A stretch of DNA of 6,343 nt from JAAYCI01 sp964550985 (GTDB lineage: Bacteria > Bacillota > Clostridia > Oscillospirales > Ruminococcaceae), in NCBI GenBank assembly GCA_964550985.1, contig CAZKBM010000117.1, positions 1-6,343 of the forward strand, in the 5' to 3' direction. Positions 1-5,023 of the stretch are shown here, piece after piece. A program made the translations under genes and the position numbers. The notes under the pieces are model-generated. The model searched no databases and was not told the origin of the DNA. It saw only the letters and a list, made by a program, of their open reading frames with translations. Every line of letters begins with the position of its first letter. Positions within the stretch are counted from its first letter, which is position 1.

Positions 1-122
1 ACGTCATCCCCTTCCCCAAGGTGCAAAACGCGGGCGAGCCCATGAGCGGCTGCCCGGACGTTGTGGAGCCAAAACAGCTTGAGGAGCTGAGTATTGCGCT
101 GAACTTGCAGAAAGATAGCTAA
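1..122 (+). CDS. C-terminal end of an unidentified protein (partial)
   Basis: An open frame enters from the left edge and stops at TAA 120-122, giving 39 complete codons. The peptide starts VIPFPKVQNAGEPMSGCP and ends SIALNLQKDS. It has no membrane segment; the middle carries a GCPDVVEP stretch followed by a short amphipathic, Leu-rich tail (LEELSIALNL) that looks like a terminal helix of a soluble protein. Codon use resembles the neighbouring genes, which supports real coding. I do not recognise the family from this fragment. It is the only plus-strand gene in the window and is convergent with the operon ending at 414. The 290 bases between the two stops contain one convincing hairpin (355-392), which could end both transcripts. 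Confidence 0.6.
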   Translation, partial: VIPFPKVQNAGEPMSGCPDVVEPKQLEELSIALNLQKDS

Positions 123-354
123 AATGCCCCCTCCCTTTCCTGTAAACAGGTGAAGAAAATTGTGAACAAAGGCCCCGTCCCCCATGCTTGTTTACGGTAT
201 CACTCATTCAGCTTCAGTTCAAGTATTTACTCACCTCTGTTTTTCAGCACAAAAGGCCATTATTCAAGTGTATTATAACGCTTTTTATGAGACAAAAATG
301 GTACATCTTGAAAAATCATTGTCTATCTGATTGAGACCCCATCCCCTCAAAACA
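123..354. other. Intergenic stretch between convergent genes
   Basis: AT-rich sequence between the left-edge gene and the shared terminator. The only local structure is a short CCTG-TAAA-CAGG hairpin at 139-150, without a U tract, too weak to call a terminator. No tRNA, ribosome-binding-site-led open frame or riboswitch consensus was seen on either strand. A TATAAT on the minus strand lies near 271-276 but lacks a suitably spaced -35 element. Confidence 0.4.
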
Positions 355-392
355 AAAACGGGAAACCCACAGTGAAAGGGGCTTCCCGTTTT
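355..392. terminator. Intrinsic terminator, probably bidirectional
   Basis: The arms AAAACGGGAA (355-364) and TTCCCGTTTT (383-392) are perfectly complementary, and a CCC/GGG pairing (366-368 with 378-380) extends the stem inward. Read on the minus strand the stem ends in UUUUU-G-UUUU, a good U tract 22 bases beyond the stop codon at 414-416. On the plus strand it ends in UUUUGCUUUG, so it may also stop the left-edge gene. Confidence 0.85.
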
Positions 393-413
393 GCTTTGCA
401 CGCACAAGGGTTT

Positions 414-947
414 TTACTGCGCTGGCAGGGGGCCGCTTGCCGCCTGTGGCAGGCAGGTTTTACCAGGCAGCAAGCGCCCAAAAGCCTCCAGCATCCCGTC
501 CTCCAATTCCAGCACCAGCATCTCGGGTTTCCCGGCTTTTCCCCTTGCCACCAGTACATACTCCGCACCCAGTTTTTTGCGCGATGCAAAGTCTTTCATC
601 GGGGGCTGCTTGCCCCCGGCAAAGTAGGGCATCAGTTCTTCCGCCTGGCTTTTGGCAAGCATCTCAATGGCTTCTAAGGGGTACTGCCGCATCAGGCGCC
701 GCTTAAACACCCTATGCACCAGTTCCACCCGCAGGCCCTCGCCATCCAGGGTGTATTCATAATAGGCCTTTCCCATAAAGAATTGCAGCCACAAAAAGGC
801 AAGCACAACCAGCGCCAGGGGTATGGCCATATAGTGGTTATAGTAGGTCATGATGGCGTACACAATGGCCACCACGGCCAAAATGGGCCGCAAAACCACC
901 GAGAGGATGGGCGCCGGTGTGGCCACCCGCGAACACTGCTCCCGCAT
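414..947 (-). CDS. DUF6106-like small membrane protein
   Basis: This is a 177-residue protein of unknown function. Residues about 12-33 and 40-58 are two closely spaced hydrophobic helices. Residues 62-165 form a soluble domain, probably cytoplasmic, that opens with a beta-strand pattern (YYEYTLDGEGLRVELVHR), then a basic FKRRLMRQYPLEAIEML segment, a KDFAS motif near 118-122 and a closing EMLVLELEDGMLEAFGRLLPGK. This order, two helices then a PH-like strand domain ending in a 'GMLEA...P.K' block, fits the DUF6106 family of Firmicutes as I remember it; a profile search would settle it. The frame opens further upstream to 1040, but that extension overlaps the small gene at 968-1069. The ATG at 945-947 is preferred because AGGGGG (957-962) sits 9 bases upstream. 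It starts 20 bases after the small gene's stop, so it is probably last in the symporter operon. Confidence 0.7.
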   Translation of the reverse strand: MREQCSRVATPAPILSVVLRPILAVVAIVYAIMTYYNHYMAIPLALVVLAFLWLQFFMGKAYYEYTLDGEGLRVELVHRVFKRRLMRQYPLEAIEMLAKSQAEELMPYFAGGKQPPMKDFASRKKLGAEYVLVARGKAGKPEMLVLELEDGMLEAFGRLLPGKTCLPQAASGPLPAQ

Positions 948-967
948 CCGTCCATACCCCCTTTTTT

Positions 968-1069
968 CTATATGCTTTTGGAGTGTAAAATCTTCCAAAT
1001 AACCCCTACCAGGCAAACACCATAAAAGCCCAATATGCAAACCATGGAAATAATACCAGCCGTTGACAT
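968..1069 (-). CDS. metS: MetS-like small subunit of NSS symporter, 33 aa
   Basis: This 33-codon gene runs from ATG 1067-1069 to TAG 968-970. It starts MSTAGIISMVCILGFYG, continues through one uninterrupted hydrophobic helix (about residues 5-25) and ends WKILHSKSI, a basic, presumably cytoplasmic tail. The NSS transporter MetP of Corynebacterium glutamicum needs a tiny one-helix partner, MetS, encoded directly after it. Members of that family (methionine/alanine importer small subunit) typically begin MSTxAI, have one helix and end in a short basic tail, as here. The gene lies 22 bases after the symporter stop and has a strong Shine-Dalgarno, TAGGGAGG at 1077-1084, 7 bases from its ATG. The downstream gene's longer reading frame runs through it out of phase. 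The family assignment rests on context plus the N-terminal pattern; such short sequences carry little statistical weight. Confidence 0.8.
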   Translation of the reverse strand: MSTAGIISMVCILGFYGVCLVGVIWKILHSKSI

Positions 1070-1076
1070 AACTTTT

Positions 1077-1084
1077 CCTCCCTA
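1077..1084 (-). promoter_or_regulatory. Ribosome binding site of the 33-aa gene
   Basis: TAGGGAGG on the minus strand lies 7 bases before ATG 1067-1069 and just after the symporter stop at 1092. It is among the best ribosome binding sites in the window and is the main reason to believe that the short frame is translated. Confidence 0.8.
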
Positions 1085-1091
1085 GCTTTTC

Positions 1092-2621
1092 TTAGTCGTA
1101 GTTATCGGGAATATCCGGGAAGGTTTTCCCGTTGTAGTACGATTGTTGGGTTTTTGATTTGTTGATGAACCCCGCCAGTATCATGGAGAGCACCACATAC
1201 AGCCCCAGCTGTAACAGCAGTGTACCGGCCGATTCCACGGCGAAGATATTCCAGGGGTTTTCCCCCTTTAAAAGCCCGGTGAAAGACCACACAATGAGCA
1301 CAATAGCCGTGATGGGGGCCACAAACTTTACCAAAATATCCCACCACTTACCACAGTGCAACTCGTTTTCGGGGATGTTGATGAAGGTGCTGCGGAACTT
1401 GGATGCGCCAACCTTCCACAGCAAAAAGCAGGTGAACAGAATGCCTACCACAAGGCCAATGCCCGAGACAAAGTCCTGGTTATCGCGGAAGTTCAGGCTA
1501 AGCGCGCTGGGGGTACCCAGCAGCAAAATGGCAACTAAGGCGATGTTGCAGCCTTTCTTTTTGGAAACGCCGTAGTCCTCCAGCGGCAGGGAAACCACCA
1601 AAAAATGCCCCAGGTTGCTGGACAAAGCCGCCAATAGCAACGCTAAAAAGAAGGCGATGGCAATGAGCTGCCCACCGGGCATATGCTCAAAAATAGTTGC
1701 CATGGCGTCAAAGGTCATACTGTTGCCACCGCTGGCGCAAATGGCCAGGGCCTCATCCATGTTGTTATAGGCAAACAGCGTGGGTATCACCGCGCAGCCC
1801 GCCAATAGCGAGGCAATGTTGTTGCCAAAACCCTGGATGAAGCCGTTCAGCGCTACGTCGGACTTTGACTGGGTAAATGCGCCGTAGCAGATAACCAGGC
1901 CCCAGCCAACCCCCACCGACCATAAAATTTGTACCAGTGCCTGCAGCCAGGTATTGCCTGTGGCCAGGCGCGCGGGGTCAATGCGGAAGAAGAAATCCAG
2001 CCCCGCGCCCGCGCCGGCTGCGCCCTCAGCCGCCTGCCCCAGGGTGAGGGCCCGCACCACCACAATTACAAGCAGTACAAACAAAAAGGGAATGCAAACC
2101 GACATAAACTTTTCAATACGCTTTTGTACCCCGCCTGAGGTGATAAACCAGGTGATGAGTAAACTGACCAGGAAAAAGGCCCATTGCCCCCAGTTCCCAT
2201 TGGCGATGGAGCTAAAATACCCCATCTTATCCGAGATGCCGAATAGCCCGCCCGTTACGGATAAAAAGAGGTAACGCAGCACCCAGGACATCACCACGGT
2301 GTAATACGAGGCGATGTTGAGCACCACCAGCGACATGAACACGCCCATCCAGGTATATTTTTTACCCAGGATATCCTTAAATGCACCCGGGCAGGCACGG
2401 CGGGTAGAACGCCCAATGGCCATCTCGGCAATGGCAAGGGGAATGGCGGCAATCAGCAGCATAACCGTCCACGCCACCACAAAGGCCCCGCCGCCATTCA
2501 TGGCCGCAATGCGGGGAAAACGCCAGATATTACCCGTGCCAATGGCAAGGCCTATCAGTGTTGCAATCAGCCCCCAGCGGGAGGTAAACCCCTTCTTTTT
2601 TACTGCGGTATTTTCTTCCAT
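1092..2621 (-). CDS. metP: NSS-family sodium:amino-acid symporter (MetP/YocR type)
   Basis: This is a 509-residue integral membrane protein of the neurotransmitter:sodium symporter family (LeuT fold), importing an amino acid with Na+. TM1 carries the family signature GLAIGTGNIWRFPR (residues 24-37), including Asn31 (LeuT Asn27, Na1 site) and the gate Arg34 (LeuT Arg30). NGGGAF follows at 42-47. TM3 has YY106-107, the second matching substrate-contacting LeuT Tyr108. Unwound TM6 reads QILWSVGVGWG (231-241). TM8 has AALSS (331-335), matching the Na2 residues. Asn267 and Ser271 in TM7 align with LeuT Asn286 and Glu290. By length and hydrophobicity it has 11-12 helices. The frame is open to 2726, but ATG 2619-2621 is preceded by AAGGAG with a 7-base gap, and TM1 starts soon after. 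The following small MetS-like gene suggests the methionine/alanine importer subgroup; the substrate itself cannot be read from sequence. Confidence 0.93.
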   Translation of the reverse strand: MEENTAVKKKGFTSRWGLIATLIGLAIGTGNIWRFPRIAAMNGGGAFVVAWTVMLLIAAIPLAIAEMAIGRSTRRACPGAFKDILGKKYTWMGVFMSLVVLNIASYYTVVMSWVLRYLFLSVTGGLFGISDKMGYFSSIANGNWGQWAFFLVSLLITWFITSGGVQKRIEKFMSVCIPFLFVLLVIVVVRALTLGQAAEGAAGAGAGLDFFFRIDPARLATGNTWLQALVQILWSVGVGWGLVICYGAFTQSKSDVALNGFIQGFGNNIASLLAGCAVIPTLFAYNNMDEALAICASGGNSMTFDAMATIFEHMPGGQLIAIAFFLALLLAALSSNLGHFLVVSLPLEDYGVSKKKGCNIALVAILLLGTPSALSLNFRDNQDFVSGIGLVVGILFTCFLLWKVGASKFRSTFINIPENELHCGKWWDILVKFVAPITAIVLIVWSFTGLLKGENPWNIFAVESAGTLLLQLGLYVVLSMILAGFINKSKTQQSYYNGKTFPDIPDNYD

Positions 2622-2719
2622 TCTCTCTCTCCTTTTCAACTTGATACAGCGATACCCTTGCAGAAATGAAACAACAAATGCGGCAGGTGGCGCCCCCGGC
2701 CGCGATTGTTTACCCCGTA

Positions 2720-2746
2720 AAAACACAATTTGCCTTTTTTGGCAAA
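2720..2746 (-). terminator. Second U-tailed hairpin in the symporter leader
   Basis: TTTGCC (2729-2734) and GGCAAA (2741-2746) are perfect complements around a six-base loop. On the minus strand the stem is followed by UUGUGUUUUU. The stem has only six pairs, three of them A-U, so it may be a pause site rather than a terminator. Confidence 0.3.
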
Positions 2747-2754
2747 AAATATAG

Positions 2755-2794
2755 TAAAAAATAAAACCCCGGCGAAAAGTTTCCCTTTTTGGCC
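2755..2794 (-). terminator. Terminator-like hairpin in the symporter leader (possible attenuator)
   Basis: On the minus strand, GGC (2792-2794 side) pairs with GCC (2771-2773 side) and AAAAG with CUUUU around a GGAAA loop, with a small internal mismatch. GGGGUUUUAUUUUUU follows. The form is that of an intrinsic terminator placed about 135 bases before the start codon, as in attenuation. The stem is short, and no competing anti-terminator was identified. Confidence 0.35.
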
Positions 2795-2930
2795 AGAGAG
2801 GAGAATGAAATTTAGAAAAGAATATTCCCTTGAATGGGCACCGTTACGGTTTGGTTGGCATGGGCTACTTTACACCGGCAGAAAAATGTGCCACAATTTC
2901 AAGATTCGCTTTTATGAATTTTTCACTACA

Positions 2931-2959
2931 ATCATATCACTATAGTGAATTAATTTCAA
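2931..2959 (-). promoter_or_regulatory. Sigma-A promoter of the symporter operon
   Basis: On the minus strand the -35 is TTGAAA (2954-2959), the spacer is exactly 17 bases (2937-2953) and the -10 is TATGAT (2931-2936), with an upstream TGA giving an extended TGn motif. The expected start is near 2924. This is one mismatch from consensus in each hexamer and the best minus-strand promoter in the 2622-3226 gap. Confidence 0.75.
2937..2948. promoter_or_regulatory. Palindromic operator within the promoter spacer
   Basis: TCACTATAGTGA is a perfect 12-bp palindrome lying wholly between the -10 and -35 hexamers of the symporter promoter. The same half-site recurs as TTCACTA at 2922-2928, near the transcription start, and as TGTAGTG at 2992-2998, upstream of the -35. 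A dimeric repressor bound here would block RNA polymerase. The regulator is not encoded in the window and the motif does not match an operator I know. Confidence 0.6.
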
Positions 2960-2965
2960 TATAAT

Positions 2966-3175
2966 AGCATGATTTTTACCTGCCAAATTGCTGTAGTGTT
3001 TTTTGTGTGTTTCGCACAAAGCAAATTTAATGACATTCTACGCGAATGAATGTTTATTCAGTTGTACCCTGGTAATTCACTTACAGCAAACATTACAAAA
3101 GGAAAATTCATATTACAAAACATTACTAAGCTTCATTATTGGGGGAGGATTGTTGAGCCGGGGTTATGATGGCAC
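2966..3175. other. AT-rich intergenic sequence upstream of the symporter promoter
   Basis: No supported gene. Small hairpins occur at 3002-3020 (TTTGTG/CACAAA) and 3047-3060 (TGAAT/ATTCA). ATTACAAAA appears twice close together (near 3091 and 3111). A plus-strand TATAAT at 2960-2965 lacks a good -35 element. The plus-strand open frame across this stretch runs into the terminator at 3176-3210 and has no convincing ribosome binding site at its start. Confidence 0.4.
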
Positions 3176-3210
3176 AAAAAAGACACCGGCGATAAGCCGA
3201 TGTCTTTTTT
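3176..3210. terminator. Intrinsic terminator of the small DUF4190-like gene
   Basis: AAAAAAGACACCGGC (3176-3190) and GCCGATGTCTTTTTT (3196-3210) pair over 15 positions with one mismatch around the loop GATAA. It lies 17 bases past the stop codon at 3227-3229. Runs of A and T at both ends make it U-tailed in either direction, so it also shields this gene from plus-strand transcripts. Confidence 0.9.
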
Positions 3211-3226
3211 TATGAATGGTTTACAC

Positions 3227-3820
3227 TTAGCCTATGCCAAACCCGATAATAAATACCATAGATAACACCCAAATGACCACGCAAAGGGCATTTAGCGCAA
3301 TGCCGATGATATTGCAAACGAAGGGAGCGGTGGCGCTGCCAGTTAAGCGGCCAGCTGTAATCTCTTTTTTTATTTTTACCGTTTGGCTAAGGCCCATTAT
3401 CCCCAGTAGCAGGCCCAAAATACTGGCGTAGGAGAATATCAGCCCAACAGCCCCCAAAACGGTGGCAATAATGCCATATACCAGTTGGTTTTTGGTTTGG
3501 GCGGCGGGCACGCCAAAGCCCTGTACCGGCTGCGGGTAGGCCCCTTGCATGGGCGGCATGGCCTGCATAGGTGGTTGGTAGGGCATGGCTTGCATGGGCG
3601 GTTGGGGCGGCATAGCCTGCATTGGCGGCGCACCCTCCTGCACGGGCGGCATAACCTGCATGGGCGGTGGGGGCGACATAGCCCCCTGCACGGGCGGCAT
3701 GGGCGGTACAGGGGGCCGCCCCATAGCGGGGTTTGGGGGGGCTGGGGGTGGGGCTGTATTGGCTACCGGGGGAACCGGGATTTGCGGGGTTTGTGGGCCT
3801 TGGTTGGGCTGGTAATCCAT
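3227..3820 (-). CDS. Proline-rich DUF4190-like two-helix membrane protein
   Basis: This is a 197-residue protein of unknown function. Residues 1-106 are proline, methionine and glutamine rich, with no predicted fold and a nine-residue repeat PPMQAMPxQ at 65, 74 and 83. Residues 111-144 are a long hydrophobic segment (LVYGIIATVLGAVGLIFSYA at its start), a charged loop KIKKEITAGRL follows, and 165-195 form a second hydrophobic segment. A proline-rich tail before a pair of Gly/Ile-rich helices is the usual plan of DUF4190 and related Gram-positive proteins; no signal peptide is seen, so the tail is probably cytoplasmic. The ATG at 3818-3820 follows TAGG with a 7-base gap and AAAGGA further upstream. 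An in-frame ATG at 3847 is rejected because it lies before these sites. The gene is monocistronic: its own promoter is at 3882-3910 and its terminator at 3176-3210. It resembles the 5024-5929 protein in plan, not in close sequence. Confidence 0.8.
   Translation of the reverse strand: MDYQPNQGPQTPQIPVPPVANTAPPPAPPNPAMGRPPVPPMPPVQGAMSPPPPMQVMPPVQEGAPPMQAMPPQPPMQAMPYQPPMQAMPPMQGAYPQPVQGFGVPAAQTKNQLVYGIIATVLGAVGLIFSYASILGLLLGIMGLSQTVKIKKEITAGRLTGSATAPFVCNIIGIALNALCVVIWVLSMVFIIGFGIG
3548..3628 (-). repeat. 27-bp tandem repeat in coding sequence
   Basis: Three consecutive 27-bp units encode PPMQAMPPQ, PPMQAMPYQ and PPMQAMPPM. The units differ mostly by synonymous or single-base changes, so the array is an old tandem duplication. 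Looser copies of the unit (PPPMQVMPPVQ, residues 51-61) precede it. Confidence 0.8.
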
Positions 3821-3881
3821 GTGTTTTCCTATCCTTTCCGTATGCAAATGGTATTATTTTTTACAAATTATCGCTAAGAAT

Positions 3882-3910
3882 AGCATAGCAAAAAGCGTTT
3901 CGCCCGTCAA
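3882..3910 (-). promoter_or_regulatory. Promoter of the small DUF4190-like gene
   Basis: On the minus strand: -35 TTGACG (3905-3910), a 17-base spacer, -10 TATGCT (3882-3887) preceded by TGC (extended -10). The expected start near 3875 gives a leader of about 55 nt. The spacer end and -10, CGCTTTTTGCTATGCT, match the promoter at 5984-6012 except for one base. Confidence 0.8.
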
Positions 3911-3929
3911 GCCAGGGCGGGCGTTTTTT
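3889..3929. terminator. Hairpin after the Lgt-like gene, overlapping the next promoter
   Basis: CGCCCG (3901-3906) and CGGGCG (3918-3923) pair around an 11-base loop. On the plus strand six T residues follow directly; on the minus strand, the sense of the upstream Lgt-like gene, the tail is AAACGCUUUUUG. It could end that gene 45 bases past its stop. The -35 of the next promoter lies inside the hairpin, so the role is uncertain. Confidence 0.45.
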
Positions 3930-3969
3930 GGATGGTAACCGGCGTGGAAACCCGCTCCATCACCCCCGT

Positions 3970-4758
3970 TTAAGCCTGTGGTGCAGGTGTTTTTCGGCGC
4001 TTTTCCGCCAGGCACATCCCCAAAGCGGCCAGCAATAGTGCCAGCGATATCCACTGGCTGGTGGAAAGCAGCCACACACCCCGTATGGCATCCCCGCGGA
4101 AAAACTCCAGCACAAAGCGCAGTGCGCCGTATAGCGCCAAATACAGCGGCAGCACCCTCCATTTCTGCCGCAGCTTGCGCACGCTAACCGCCAACACAAT
4201 AAACAGCAAAAGGTTGGCGGCGGCTTCTATAAGCTGCAAAGGCAAAAGCGGCACCCCGTTTGGGGCAGCAAGCGCCTGGCGGTACACAAGCCCAAAAGGA
4301 ACTTCTATACCCCAGCAGCAGCCCGCCAAAAAGCAGCCCACCCGCCCAAAAACGTGAAACAGAGGTATCGCCGGTGTAAAAATGGCCACCACGGTTTTTA
4401 GGGGCAGGCGGTAGTGGCGGCAGTACCAAAAAACTGCCGCAAAGCCACCGGCCAGCCCCCCAGAAAATACCAGCCCCCCAAACAAGAGGGGCCGCAAGTG
4501 CCAGGGGTTTTGCCCCAGTATGGCCCAGTTTTGCACCACAAGCGGCAGCAGGGTAAGCGCATACAAAAGTATTCCCCCCACAAGGGCCCCCACGGTTGCC
4601 ATTACCCCCAGGTTTACAAGGTCGCCCCCAGGCAGCCTGCCCAGCTTGCCGCCACGATTTGTTAAAAAAACATACAGCGCCACCATCAGGCAGCCCACAA
4701 AGCTGGACATGCCGTAGGCCGGTAAATCTAAACCAAACAGGTGGAAATAAGGATACAT
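3970..4758 (-). CDS. Divergent Lgt-family membrane protein
   Basis: This 262-residue polytopic protein belongs to the prolipoprotein diacylglyceryl transferase (Lgt) family, whose members move diacylglycerol from phosphatidylglycerol to the lipobox cysteine of prolipoproteins. It starts MYPYFHLFGLDLPAYG like Lgt, has about seven hydrophobic segments, a GGLVFSGGLAGG block (95-106), HVFGRVGCFLAGCCWG (135-150) and ALRFVLEFFRGD (212-223). Arg139 and Arg214 or Arg221 correspond to the essential arginines Arg143 and Arg239 of E. coli Lgt. However, the His of HGGLIG (E. coli His103) is Ser99, and Asn146 and Glu151 are replaced by Cys142 and Cys147. It is therefore a paralogue of the clostridial type with a GCFLAGCC core, and whether it acylates prolipoproteins is open. 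ATG 4756-4758 has AGGAGG (4765-4770) at a 6-base gap; the in-frame GTG at 4764 abuts that site and is rejected. It lies between the two DUF4190-type genes. Confidence 0.85.
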   Translation of the reverse strand: MYPYFHLFGLDLPAYGMSSFVGCLMVALYVFLTNRGGKLGRLPGGDLVNLGVMATVGALVGGILLYALTLLPLVVQNWAILGQNPWHLRPLLFGGLVFSGGLAGGFAAVFWYCRHYRLPLKTVVAIFTPAIPLFHVFGRVGCFLAGCCWGIEVPFGLVYRQALAAPNGVPLLPLQLIEAAANLLLFIVLAVSVRKLRQKWRVLPLYLALYGALRFVLEFFRGDAIRGVWLLSTSQWISLALLLAALGMCLAEKRRKTPAPQA

Positions 4759-4782
4759 GCCCACCCTCCTAACTTTCGCCCC

Positions 4783-4851
4783 TTCTTACAGTTTCTCAAA
4801 AAGCTGTGCGGCAGGTTTTTGTAAGAAACTCTAATACAGAGTAGAAACTGT
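4783..4851 (-). promoter_or_regulatory. Leader with two mutually exclusive pairings before the Lgt-like gene
   Basis: In the minus-strand transcript the segment from 4796 to 4783 (AGAAACUGUAAGAA) can pair either with UUCUUACA (rc of 4820-4827, 8 bp) or with ACAGUUUCU (rc of 4843-4851, 9 bp). The two helices share bases 4788-4790 and cannot form together. The first also encloses a CAG/CUG plus U/A inner stem (4798-4820), and a 5-bp hairpin (4828-4842) separates the alternatives. The structure ends 12 bases before the AGGAGG site. The function is inferred only from this geometry. Confidence 0.35.
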
Positions 4852-4965
4852 TATGCAGCGCCTGATTATTCAAGTATTTATGCCCTACAGTTTGTTCATT
4901 TGCCGTAAATTTATCATGGCCGCCTGGCCGTGGCCGCCCCTTCGCTTTGACCATAACCATAGCAG

Positions 4966-4998
4966 AACGGGCCGGGCGTTTGCAACACCCGGCCCGTT
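4966..4998. terminator. Strong GC hairpin after the large DUF4190 gene
   Basis: AACGGGCCGGG (4966-4976) and CCCGGCCCGTT (4988-4998) pair perfectly over 11 bp, and GTT/AAC inside the loop can extend it. It lies 25 bases past the stop at 5024-5026, where a terminator is expected. The minus-strand tail UUCUGCUAUGG is U-poor, so termination may be partial and the Lgt-like gene may be reached by read-through; I found no convincing promoter of its own for that gene. Confidence 0.6.
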
Positions 4999-5023
4999 TA
5001 CTTACTATACCATTCCCTAAAGC

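Larger units (their letters stand above)
2622..2924 (-). other. Long 5' leader of the symporter operon
   Basis: If transcription starts near 2924, about 300 nt precede the symporter ATG. No plausible minus-strand gene lies in it. It holds two U-tailed hairpins (2771-2794 and 2729-2746), then a GC-rich stretch near 2680-2710 and the AAGGAG site at 2629-2634. I looked for glycine, SAM and T-box consensus elements, because these control amino-acid transporters in Firmicutes, and recognised none. Confidence 0.4.

Noticed and set aside
948..1040. N-terminal extension of the DUF6106-like gene (frame open to 1040)
   Set aside because: It overlaps the well-supported 33-codon gene out of phase and lacks a good ribosome binding site; AGGGGG at 957-962 fits the ATG at 947.
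2622..2726. 35-residue extension of the symporter upstream of 2621
   Set aside because: The extension is basic and unlike family N-termini, while ATG 2621 has AAGGAG at a 7-base gap and places TM1 where it belongs.
2950..2965. Plus-strand promoter using TATAAT at 2960-2965
   Set aside because: The -35 position 17 bases upstream is TCACTA, a poor match, and no plus-strand gene follows.
3003..3215. 70-codon plus-strand open frame
   Set aside because: It runs through the intrinsic terminator at 3176-3210, has no ribosome binding site at its start and no recognisable protein features.
3485..3877. Plus-strand Gly/His-rich frame opposite the small DUF4190-like gene
   Set aside because: It is the mirror of the proline-rich repeat and has no plus-strand promoter or ribosome binding site.
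4759..4764. GTG start for the Lgt-like gene at 4764
   Set aside because: It directly abuts the AGGAGG site, leaving no spacer; the ATG at 4758 has a proper 6-base gap.
218..4880. Recurring TTCAAGTATTTA at 218-229 and 4869-4880, and ATTATTCAAG at 259-268 and 4865-4874
   Set aside because: A 12-base match between two AT-rich gaps in 6.3 kb is expected about once by chance, and no promoter geometry supports it.
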